Both the position numbers and the translations under genes were made by a program. Below the pieces are notes generated by a model. It was not told the DNA's origin. It was given only the letters and a program-made list of their open reading frames with translations, and did not search any database. Below, one piece after another: positions 50,657 to 59,741 of a stretch of DNA of 64,000 bases. Source of the stretch: Chrysomallon squamiferum (Eukaryota; Mollusca; Gastropoda; Neomphalida; Peltospiridae); contig CM022668.1 in NCBI GenBank assembly GCA_012295275.1, positions 3,945,080 through 4,009,079 on the forward strand, read 5' to 3'. Numbering within the stretch: the first letter of the stretch is position 1; each line of letters starts with the position of its first letter.

Positions 50657-51928
50657 AATTACTTTGTTTATCATTTATTTATTTATTTATCATCATCAGT
50701 ATTATCATCAATTTAATGCATATATCTACATGCTTTAAAAAAAGGAGTCTAATGTAATATATTAGTCATCATGTTACATTAACTTCTATTTTGTATTCTA
50801 TTTTTAGTTAACCATTTTGTGTTAATAATTTATTAAAAATATCTGTAAATTTATTATATTTAAAAACCACTTAATTGTTTGTTAATGATTTATAAAAATA
50901 CCAGTACATTTTTAATTTTAGACACCTGTACATTGTTAACAATTTATTAAAAAGCTGTAATTTTATTAACTGAACATGTCAAATAAAGGTTTATTTTACC
51001 TGTAGACCTTCCTCAGTTCTGGCAAGGGCCTCTTCCAGCTCCTCCACACTAATAATTCGGCCATCGGACTTTGACAGGAGATGATCACGCAGCTGTCGCA
51101 GATCATCTTGCACCTGAAAAACATAACAAACATTCTGTCAGCATCTTCATTAATTAAGTAATTAATTAAAACTTAATTCACTTTTCTTCAATATGACACT
51201 CTCTAAATTCTGTTATCCTTTTTTAGCTATCATGATTCATATGGGTTTTTTCTCACTGTCTCCTTCCCATCACTAAATATCTCTTACCTTGTCTTTGTTT
51301 CATTTCCATAAGTGCATTTAAGGAAATAATAATCACACAAAGTTCAGTTGTGCTTGATACAGTTAACAATATTATAAATATTAACATACATGGCATTATT
51401 TAATGCTAACTTTATATTACTGTGATTAGCACAATCAGGGTGCTGAATTTCTCATTGTTATTTGTGACAACTGCCAGTTGCTTTGTATTTATTTCATTAT
51501 TTATTATATTATATTATTTATAAATATATATATATAATGGCTTAATTAAAATTTAGTGGAATTAATTATTACTCAGTCAGAAAAAATCACTGAATATATA
51601 TTTTTGTGCATTTAATAATATAAGTAAAAACTGAAAATTAATAATATATGCAAATGCTAAGCACATCTTTAGACCTAGTATTCCTTTTCCTTATTTTTTA
51701 AATTGTTAATAACATGGAAAGTAAGTCGCAAATAATAAAACCTACTTAAATAGTTTATTGACAGGTGAACATTTTAAAAACAAACAAAACAAGATATCTG
51801 AAAGTAGCACGAAGAAAATGCAATTATCGAAGTTATATTCAATCGAAAATACGTAAAACAACATTAACTATACCCACTTTCACTAGTATCTTCCCAACAT
51901 CTTCAGGACGTGAATCTAATTCCGTCAT
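36298..51928 (-). CDS. IQCH: IQ motif-containing protein H
   Basis: Twenty-three coding exons give about 1096 residues (vertebrate IQCH is about 1027): 51928-51878, 51113-51000, 50471-50329, 49829-49742, 49066-48947, 48569-48489, 48293-48122, 47836-47622, 45151-45018, 44368-44291, 43927-43819, 43420-43193, 42652-42502, 42231-42056, 41526-41254, 40968-40780, 40373-40253, 39848-39574, 39083-38904, 38446-38321, 38121-38060, 36954-36846, 36393-36298. Every junction keeps frame. Exon 12 holds the calmodulin-binding IQ motif ([16 protein letters not shown], about 451-466). The C-terminal half has family blocks [51 protein letters not shown] and [14 protein letters not shown] recall this region as ATP-grasp-like. 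IQCH is known from sperm and ciliated cells; that role here is inference. Exons 7-9 encode a Pro/Ser-rich, poorly conserved linker. The start is head-to-head with AAGAB. Confidence 0.95.
36958..37860. repeat. Degenerate minisatellite filling IQCH intron 21
   Basis: About 900 bases of degenerate repeats with a core of roughly 30-33 bases built from TGTAAACACATGTAAACTAT and TTTAACTCAATAAC. A higher-order copy of about 117 bases is visible (from about 37142 and 37259). It fills most of the intron between exons 21 and 22. Confidence 0.85.
39863..40005. repeat. Tandem repeat of about 37 bases in IQCH intron 17
   Basis: Three to four copies of AATATAACTGTCATATTACA plus CACTATAGTTA, increasingly diverged rightwards, lying next to the acceptor of exon 18. 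Confidence 0.75.
40095..40190. repeat. (GAAA)n microsatellite
   Basis: Imperfect GAAA/GAAAA purine tract of about 95 bases in IQCH intron 17; on the coding strand it is a polypyrimidine tract. Confidence 0.9.
40567..40666. repeat. (CA)n microsatellite
   Basis: A CA dinucleotide run at about 40569-40612 and a second at about 40641-40660 in IQCH intron 16. Both give long but meaningless reading frames on each strand. Confidence 0.95.
42264..42470. repeat. Tandem repeat in IQCH intron 13
   Basis: About five copies, period roughly 36, of a unit GTTATATGTGTGAGTAAAGC followed by TAAATTTTGATAAT. It is next to the acceptor side of exon 14. Confidence 0.8.
44375..44643. repeat. Compound (AAT)n/(GAT)n/(AGT)n microsatellite at an IQCH acceptor
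   Basis: About 270 bases of AAT trinucleotides with interspersed GAT and AGT units. It begins only about seven bases upstream (transcript sense) of the exon 10 acceptor, so the transcript reads (ATT)n into AACTTCCAG and the exon. Confidence 0.95.
44866..45050. repeat. 32-bp tandem repeat that copies the IQCH exon 9 splice donor
   Basis: About five copies with period 32 (unit starts GTAAGACAGTAGTTAATATT and ends CCTGCCCCAG on +). On - each copy reads CTTACCTGGGGCAG then GTAAAT, the last bases of exon 9 plus its 5' splice site. The rightmost copy is the real exon end (45018). Confidence 0.9.
45152..47621. other. IQCH intron 8, 2.5 kb, no internal gene seen
   Basis: AT-rich intron with an (AT)n run at about 45271-45301, loosely repetitive TTTAATTTAAATA-type sequence between 45360 and 45960, and AAT-rich patches near 46380-46450. 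An open frame at 46999-47229 (-) has no splice sites or family resemblance. Confidence 0.5.
49918..49993. repeat. (AAT)n microsatellite
   Basis: About 23 AAT units in IQCH intron 3. Confidence 0.95.
50596..50656. repeat. (ATT)n microsatellite
   Basis: About 20 ATT units in IQCH intron 2. Confidence 0.95.
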
Positions 51929-52097
51929 ATCTGATAATTTTAAAATTAAAATTTTATTGCAAATTGGATTTCAATGAAAATGATGATTATACTCCATAAT
52001 ATTTAGCTAAATTTTCTAAGTTTCTCGCTTCTTCCAGATCCCTGAGCAACAGCAGAAACAACAGAAATGATGACGTTTTACTCATTATCCAACCAAG
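51929..52097. promoter_or_regulatory. Bidirectional promoter, IQCH / AAGAB
   Basis: Only 169 bases separate the two start codons. TGACGT at 52071-52076 is a CRE-type half-site, 22 bases from the AAGAB ATG. The AAGAB ATG itself lies in CCAAGATGTC, a YY1-like context. Two divergent genes with so little space almost certainly share regulatory DNA; co-regulation is inference. Confidence 0.65.
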
Positions 52098-52647
52098 ATG
52101 TCTGCGCCCAGTGTGTTGTTTGCGTCTAGCTCAGAAAACTGTAGCCCCGATGACCTTGTAAAACGTAAGATAATATGATATTTTTACAGTTTCACAATTA
52201 ATCTGAAATGACTATTTTATTGATAACTGCTTTAAAGTGGTTTATGTGTTTATACTTTATGTGGTTGCAACCACGCCCACACGTTCTACGTTGTATGTCA
52301 GTTTTACTATTTTAAGTCAATCTGTAACTGACTGCGACTCCTAATTAGTGAATGTGACAGTATTATTATATTTATTTTCACTGTTTCTTTGATAGTTTAT
52401 TTTTCCTATCATGTTAATATTAAAGATTGAAGAAGTTGGTAAATTTCGTGAACCGTGTCGGAAAGTGAAAAACTGTCACATCAAAAATTAAAATAACATT
52501 TTACTGAACAGAACTAATAATAACATCATTAAACGTGTAGGCAATTCATTATTACACAGTGATTTTACTACGTTAAGTATTCACATCATCTACCGATCTA
52601 GTTAATTAGAAATAGATTGCTAAAATTTTGGGTTACCTTTTTTCTTC

Positions 52648-52697
<50 letters not shown>

Positions 52698-53668
52698 TTT
52701 TGTTTACAAAAGTATTCATTTTTTAAATACATCTTCCCTAACATAATTATATGTAAAATAATGTTAGAGGAGATTTACTTTATAAAAAAGACTTAAACAT
52801 GTCTGTCATATGAATTGTTATTTTTTTTTTCAGAAATTTTAAATGTCCACGAACTTCCTTCTTCAAATTGTGTTACACAAAATGTGTTTGCCTATAACTG
52901 GCACATTGACACAAAATATTACACTACAAATGTGCAGCTGTGTACCACAAATGAGAGGACGATTGGTGACCAGGCATTTGCAGATACTGTTGAAGCTTTC
53001 ATCATCTACTTTGACCCATCAAAGGTATTAGGTGTGTGTGTGTGTCTTTTGTCTCTACATGTATGTGCATCTTTGTATCTGTGTGTGTATGTGTACATGC
53101 ACCAGTATTATATGGGTTGTATCTATGAATGTGTGTATATGTGTGTACATATACCTATCTATCTATCTATCTGTCAATCTATCTATCTATATACCATATA
53201 TACTTGTGTACAAGGCGACCTTTTGTATAAGTCGATGTGTATTTTAAGACCAAAAATTGCGTCATTTTAGGTATTACTTGTGTATAAGTTGACTGTAGAT
53301 TCCAGGCACCGTCACTATTTTTAGACCAGTGTGACAGTGCCATGAAGGCCTACATTGTACGCCTACTGTAACATAACTTGCACGAGCTGTAACTTGCACG
53401 AACATACCATAATAACGTAAATGCATGTATTACACAAGCTATAGCCAAAATCATTGCATAACGCCGTACTGACGGGTTTTCTCGCTTTAAAATGTATTTT
53501 TATGTCATTAAACAGAAGAATTATTTTAGATGCATCCCGTAGCAAAAAATAGTCAAAATGGCAACTCTTCAGCAACAGCTACAAAAGCATTACCTATGTA
53601 TAAGTCGACCCCAAAAATATTACCTTAATATAGTCTCCCCAAAATTCGACTTATACACAAGTATATAC

Positions 53669-53711
<43 letters not shown>

Positions 53712-56700
53712 GAAAAAAGAAAAACAATATGAAAGAGGGTGAGAGAAAAGAGTTATTTTTTTTATGATGTCTTTTTTATTTCACAACCAAACACAATAAA
53801 ATGTCAGGACTGACATATAATTTTTCTCAATTAAAGATAAAAAAAAAGTAGTCTTTGATTTGAAAGAACTCAAATTTTTTCACACACAAACACACAGTGA
53901 CATACATATACATACATTCACACATGCACACACAAGCATAAATACATAAATCACATATTCATTTGTGCTCACGTATAAAATACACAGACATACAACGTAC
54001 ACATTTGTTTGTTTGTCTTTTGTTGTGTTTTGTTGTTTTTTTAAATTTATTATTGCTGTAAGTCTTGTAAAAGCTATGTAATTAACGGTGTAAGCAATAG
54101 GCTGTACAAAAAAACCTCATCAAATAGCTATGACTCATGTTAATATTTTTTGTTCACAGACAGAAAGTTTTCAGCTGGTCAAAGCCTGGATTCCATATCT
54201 TGAACAGATTGAACCTGAAATTCAAATACTTGTGTGTGAGAACTGTTCCCATGACAACAGTGGGTGTAGTATTTATTATTTACTTTTTCAGCAGTCTAAA
54301 CAGAATGTGTTTCTGTACAGGTCTGCACAGTATAATGTAAACTGAATTGAAAGTGTTTTTTATCTCTGTCAGTAGTAAATTAAATAATTTGTATTAGAAC
54401 CATTTTAAAATTTTAAAAACCTTGACTGGAGATGTTTAGTTATTATATAATAAATTAAATATTGATATTTCAGCTGTGAATCAGTTAACAGCTCAGACTT
54501 GGTGTATAGAAAATAACTTTGAACTGGTTGAGTTAAATCCTTTAAATGATGATGAAGACGATGATGATGTCGGTAAATATAATTCTCAGTAATAGTATTT
54601 AACTTAGAAATTTGTCTTCCTGTTCTTGTTCATATTTTTAATGTTTTTCTTCATAAAATCTAGTATTATTTATGATTTATTAATTAATTTTTTTATTGTT
54701 TTAGTACAAGTTAATAGTCTTGCTGCAGCTTGAGATAAATATCAAATTTGTGAAGTTCTGTTAATGATATAAACTATTTCTGTTGAGTGTGTTTTGTCTT
54801 AATAAACAGTTAACAGAGATACAAACATTTCTATACAGTAAATCAAACGTGTTAAAATTTTAGAAAATGATTTTGAGGAGACAACAGGAATAAAAAGAAT
54901 AATCCAGGCTCTTCATGCACATTCATGGCCAAACCTCAGGCTTAAAGGCAAGAAAAACATTAGTTTGCGTTCATGTTAAAGATTTTAATTGCTGTTATGA
55001 TATATATATATATTTTTTTGTTTGTTGCATATTTGTTGCCAAACCTTAAATTTAAAGGTTAAGATCTAAATGTTTTTATTTTATATACAATTACAAATTT
55101 ATAAATTTACATCACATTAATATTCAATATATTTAGAAAGAAATTATTTATTACATTAATATATCATTATCTTATATAAATTAAAAAATTCAGTTTGAGC
55201 TTTTATAGAAATAGTTCAAACTAAAACATACTGCATTTTATTTAATTTCACCTAATAGAAAATAGAACAAATCCATTATGTGATGTAAATTAGTAATACC
55301 TTTTACAGAAAATCCTGACATCAGAAGTCCTTACTTTAAACAGTTAATGCAGGAAGAGGCTGACAAAAGAAAGGAAGAAAACAAATGTGAAGGTGGAAAT
55401 GTTTGTGATGATGACAAGTTGTTACTACAGTCTGCAGCAGCAGAGCATACTTGTGAACACTCCACTGAGGAATTTACATTACAGACTGCAGGGGAAGATA
55501 ACTTTAGTAAAGAGTCAGAAAACAAGTTGGATAACTCTAGTTCATTAGCTGAAAACAAAGATAAATCTAAAGAAATGAAAGAACAGAAAGATAAAGCTGC
55601 TGAATTAGGTTCAGAAAAGAAAGGAAATTCAGATGATAAAAGAAAGGTTGCAAGTGAGAAGCCCAAAGACGAAAAAAACAAACCAGAAACAGCTGAAGAT
55701 AGAATAGGTAAAATCTGTTAAGATATTTTTCTAAATGATAATCAGAATGCTGGGTTTTAAAATCTTTGTCATCATCATTTGTAGAAATTGGTTAAAATTA
55801 ATAAATATGTTTTTAATAATTGATTGTGAGTGTGCAGGTGCATGGTTTGTGTCTGTGTGAAAGTGCTATATTTATCTTTTATATTGTATATATTACACCG
55901 TATGTATTTGAAAGATAAAAGGAGAAACTATTTAATAAATATTTTTTTATAAATTATGTCAAATAAAGAAAACTTTGTATATTTATTATCATCAGATGAT
56001 TTGATTTTTCAGTTAAATTATTTGTTATTGAAATGATAAATGTGTTAAAAAAAAAAAATTGTGTTTGTAGATTCATTGTTGCCACTGGATGATTTGTCTC
56101 TGTTTGCTGCTCTCGGAGATGAGGGGGCAGGAAGTGAATCCTTCGAACAACTTTTTAATCAGCTCAGTACCATGAAACGTAAATTTTTTTTTTTAACTCC
56201 GTATCCATCTGTTCTTGACTGTTCAGAATCACTCTTGACTCAAGCCTAACTAGTGTAAACATCACTGTGAACATTCAGTCTATCTTGATTCTCATACTGT
56301 AAAACATACTACTGATTGGTCAGACATGCTCAGTATGTTTTCACTGGTGTTTACAGTATTATGAATAACACTGAAACACAGAATGTTTTACAAATGATAC
56401 TACAAAACTACATTTGTCTGGTAATGAATTTGATTATAAAAAAATAATTCATATATATAAAATACAGGTGAACATTATGAAAGCATTTTGTACAAATTTA
56501 TTTATTTACTGAAAATGTAGTACCTTTAAAAAAATGATGCTATCAAACTAAAAAAACTAACACATTCTACTTGGAAAGTTTGCAGTTTAAAAATATTGGG
56601 TTTTTTTATTTAAAAAATGAATGTCAGAGTTTAAAATGCCCTTACTGGAACACAACACCTGTATTTAGTATACTTTGAAGTGTCTGCTTTTAGACACTTA

Positions 56701-57382
56701 ACTAGTAACATGTTAAAAGTGATAAACTGAGAATGCAAGTTTTGCAGTGATTTAATAAAGATATTTGAAAACTGATTACTATATTCTAGATGCTCATTTT
56801 CTTATGCATTATTCCTGGGTAAAAAATCAGTTACTAGAAAAGTGTATTAGTAAGTGTATTCCTACCCCTCATATAAATTATTTTTATATATTTCATATTC
56901 TGACTGTTAAGTGAATTCCTTGAAACTGCTATTTTTCATAATCAAATATATAGAATATTTGTCTAATTTATTATTTTATACAAACCAGTAAATGAACAAC
57001 TTGTTTTACATGATAGTGATGATAGTAGTAAAATACATATTTATTTTTATTTTTTGGCCCAGAAACAGCCTCCAAACTGCCACCTAGTGAGAGAAAGATT
57101 TATGCTGAAAAGGTGAGTAGTTATTAAAAAATTATGTTTTATTGTAAACAGAAGCTGCAGAATAATTTATTTTCAAGTATAAAAGTAAAAAACAACAAAT
57201 TACAAATTTATTAACTGTTACTAGTAAGAAACAATTCAATTTATTACAAAATAGAAGGAATAGAAGTCACAAATAAATTTTATTTCCTAATTTTTTTTTA
57301 GATTGCCATTAAATTTTGGAAAGCTATTGGAGGAGATGAAGATGAAATAGCAGGACTATCTGACAATGATGAGCCATCTTGA
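52098..57382 (+). CDS. AAGAB: Alpha- and gamma-adaptin-binding protein p34
   Basis: AAGAB is a chaperone for assembly of AP-1 and AP-2 clathrin adaptors. Exons are 52098-52164, 52834-53024, 54160-54259, 54474-54572, 54864-54947, 55309-55707, 56071-56178, 57063-57112 and 57302-57382, in frame, giving 392 residues (human about 315). Residues 1-130 are the Rab-like pseudo-GTPase part (DAFIIYFD-type strand: VEAFIIYFDPSK). Exon 4-5 has WCIENNFELVELNPL then an acidic run and TGIKRIIQALHAHSW. The C-terminal dimerisation helix region is LLPLDDLSLFAAL, FEQLFNQLSTMK, LPPSERKIYAEK, IAIKFWKAIGGDEDEI. Exon 6 encodes a Lys/Glu-rich linker of 133 residues that accounts for the extra length. The intron after exon 5 starts GC, not GT. 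Exon 3's donor is GTGGGT, chosen because the alternative breaks frame. Confidence 0.94.
52652..52694. repeat. (GT)n microsatellite
   Basis: About 21 GT units in AAGAB intron 1. Confidence 0.95.
53192..53672. mobile_element. MITE-like element with terminal inverted repeats in AAGAB intron 2
   Basis: The left end reads TACCATATATACTTGTGTAC and the right end, reverse-complemented, TACCGTATATACTTGTGTAT; the inverted similarity continues to about 27 bases. Internal sub-repeats TATAAGTCGA and TATAAGTTGA occur near both ends. The 481-base element lies between a (TATC)n run and a (TA)n run, so insertion may have been into TA-rich sequence. It encodes no protein. Similar GTGTATAAGTCGA-ended elements are widespread in animal genomes; I do not assign a superfamily. 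Confidence 0.75.
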
Positions 57383-58497
57383 ACAGTGCTTTATGGGATA
57401 TTCTGGTTGCTGATCCCAAGTTGAATGTAACATTAAAATATATCTCACATAGTTAAAATTGACCTTTAGTGAAAATAAGAAGTTATCAAATTATTTCACA
57501 TACTTTCAAGTTTTTTTCTTATGGTCCATATCTTATTAACAAAGTATAACAACAAGAGTGCGTTTAAAAACCTCTGAATGCCACCACTTACCTGCAATTC
57601 TAATGTAACTGCACAGTGGTGGATCAGTGTGCTTTAAAATTTCCTCTTGTATTGTCACAAATGAACCTGTCATATATACATAACATGTTGTGAAGGTATA
57701 AAGTGGTAAGGTTCAGAAGTTTTTTTAACAGCATTATTTTATCATATTTTGTTATAGTGATAAGTTACACAGAATAATAATTTTGGACCTCTAATAATTT
57801 TATTTGATGATTTATTAACACTGCTACAGTTAAGTTATTTTGGTGTCATAGAAGCACCTAATTGTTTTACACGTTTTATGTTTTTAATTTGGTTCCACAT
57901 TCCACGTAATGTCAAAGAAAAACAACACATGTATTTCAAAAAATAAAAATAAAAATAAAACAACTCTCTGTTTATGGTTAATAAACATTTACTGACAAAA
58001 ATGTGTTTATTTTTTTTTCAAACACTTTAGAGCAGTAATTTTATAAAGATTAATCAAGTGAAATTAGGTATTGTGCAGATATGAGAGTACAGTAAGGATG
58101 TTAATAACATTATAACTTAAACTAACTTCTGCATTGTATTTGTCAAAAATTCACCAAATTTTATAGCTTTTATAAATGTTCTGCTGTATAATTTTATGAT
58201 TAATGCAATGTAAAGAATTCTCAAATCTGAACATTTCTTCACACTTGTTCATCTGGAAAACAATTTACAAGCAGTCAGGTACATACTAATGAGCCATAAA
58301 AAAATCTAAATATATTTAAGATTTGTCATCAGTATCACTTGTTTTAAACTCCACTTCTGGACAGCTTGTGATTTTCTGTTTCTCAGTTTTTTTTTTTTTA
58401 ATCTACTACATTTTTATCTTCACTCAGGTTTTTATTGTCAGACATTTTTTGTTAAATCATAAAATCATTCTCTGCTGTATTTGAAAGATCACTGATT
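57383..58497. other. AAGAB 3' UTR and convergent spacer
   Basis: Contains (AAATA)n with AATAAA hexamers at about 57940-57960, suitable for AAGAB polyadenylation, and on - the probable TIPIN 3' UTR. No other coding signal seen. Confidence 0.55.
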
Positions 58498-59088
58498 TCA
58501 TCTGAAATGGCTGTTTTGTTTTCTAGACTGTGCTAGTCGATTGTCATCTACCTTTATTTCACTGTCAGTTGTCATATCTGTGTTATGCTGATCTGTTTCT
58601 TCTTGTGATGTGTTTTGTACAATGTTGACATTACTATTTGTGTCAGCAGTGACATCAGTGTTATGAGAGGTTGTCACAACCATGTTGTGAGGAACATCAA
58701 CATCTCTTTGCTCTAATGACTCTGTAGGTGGTGGAGACATCTCAGTTTCTAATGTTGTTGGTTGTGGAGACATCTCAGTTTCTAATGTTGTTGGTGGTGG
58801 AGACACCTCAGTTTCTAGTGTTGTTGGTGGTGGAGACACCTCAGTTTCTAATGTTGTTGGTTGTGGAGACACCTCAGTTTCTAGTGTTGTTGGTGGTGGA
58901 GTTTCTAATGTTGGTTGTGGAGACACCTCTGTTTCTAATGTTGTTGGTGGTGGAGACATCTCAGTTTCTAATGTTGTTGGTTGTGGAGACATCTCAGTTT
59001 CTAGTGTTGGTGGTGGAGACACCTCAGTTTCTAATGTTGTTGGTTGTGGAGACACCTCAGTTTCTAGTGTTGTTGGTTGTGGAGACAC
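58498..59088 (-). pseudogene. TIPIN: Probable former or mis-assembled C-terminal part of TIPIN
   Basis: An open stretch of 196 codons in the same register as the upstream TIPIN exon (the two starts, 59739 and 59088, differ by a multiple of three). It holds about ten more repeat units followed by a unique tail (ESLEQRDVDV ... NRLAQSRKQNSHF) that ends at 58498. It is cut off from TIPIN only by the damaged repeat units in between. Either the repeat is mis-sequenced or the tail has been lost. Confidence 0.6.
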
Positions 59089-59741
59089 CTCAGTTTCTAA
59101 TGTTGTTGGTTGTTGTTTCTAGTGTTGTTGGTTGTGGAGACACCTCTAAGTTTTCTGTGGAGACACCTCAGTTTCTAATGTTGTTGGTGGTGGAGACATC
59201 TCAGTTTCTAGTGTTGTTGGTTGGTGGAGACACCTCAGTTTCTAATGTTGTTGGTGGTGGAGACATCTCAGTTTCTAGTGTTGTTGGTTGTGGAGACACC
59301 TCAGTTTCAGTTTCTCAGTTTCTAGTGTTGTTGGTTGTGGAGACATCTCTGTTTCTACCTGGAGACACTTCAGTTTCTAGTGTTGTTGGTTTTGGAGGAG
59401 ACACCTCAGTTTCTAGTGTTGTTGGTTGTGGAGACACCTCAGTTTCTAAGTTGGTTGTGGAGACACCTCAGTTTCTAGTGTTGTTGGTGGTGGAGACACC
59501 TCTGTTTCTAGTGTTGTTGGTGGTGGAGACATCTCTGTTTCTAGTGTTGTTGGTGGTGGAGACACCTCAGTTTCTAATGTTGTTGGTGGTGGAGACATCT
59601 CAGTTTCTAATGTTGTTGGTTGTGGAGACATCTCAGTTTCTAGTGTTGTTGGTTGTGGAGACATCTCAGTTTCTAGTGTTGTTGGTTGTGAAGACACCTC
59701 AGTTTCTAGTGATGTTGGTTGTGGTGTTGGGGATACCATAG
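58728..59741. repeat. 33-bp coding minisatellite at the TIPIN C terminus
   Basis: About 30 copies of a 33-base unit (on - encoding roughly [11 protein letters not shown], with Q/P and V/M variants). Most units keep the period, but between about 59090 and 59460 several carry indels not divisible by three or in-frame stops. The complementary strand is also open for over 1 kb, an artefact of the repeat. Confidence 0.95.

Noticed and set aside
53032-53270. Cys/Val/Tyr-rich continuation of AAGAB exon 2
   Set aside because: It is read-through of the donor at 53024 into a GT-rich and TATC-rich intron; the spliced frame continues correctly at 54160.
58728-59741. 337-codon open frame on + rich in [11 protein letters not shown] repeats
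   Set aside because: It is the complement of the TIPIN coding minisatellite; there is no promoter, no splice sites and no family, and openness follows from the 33-bp period.
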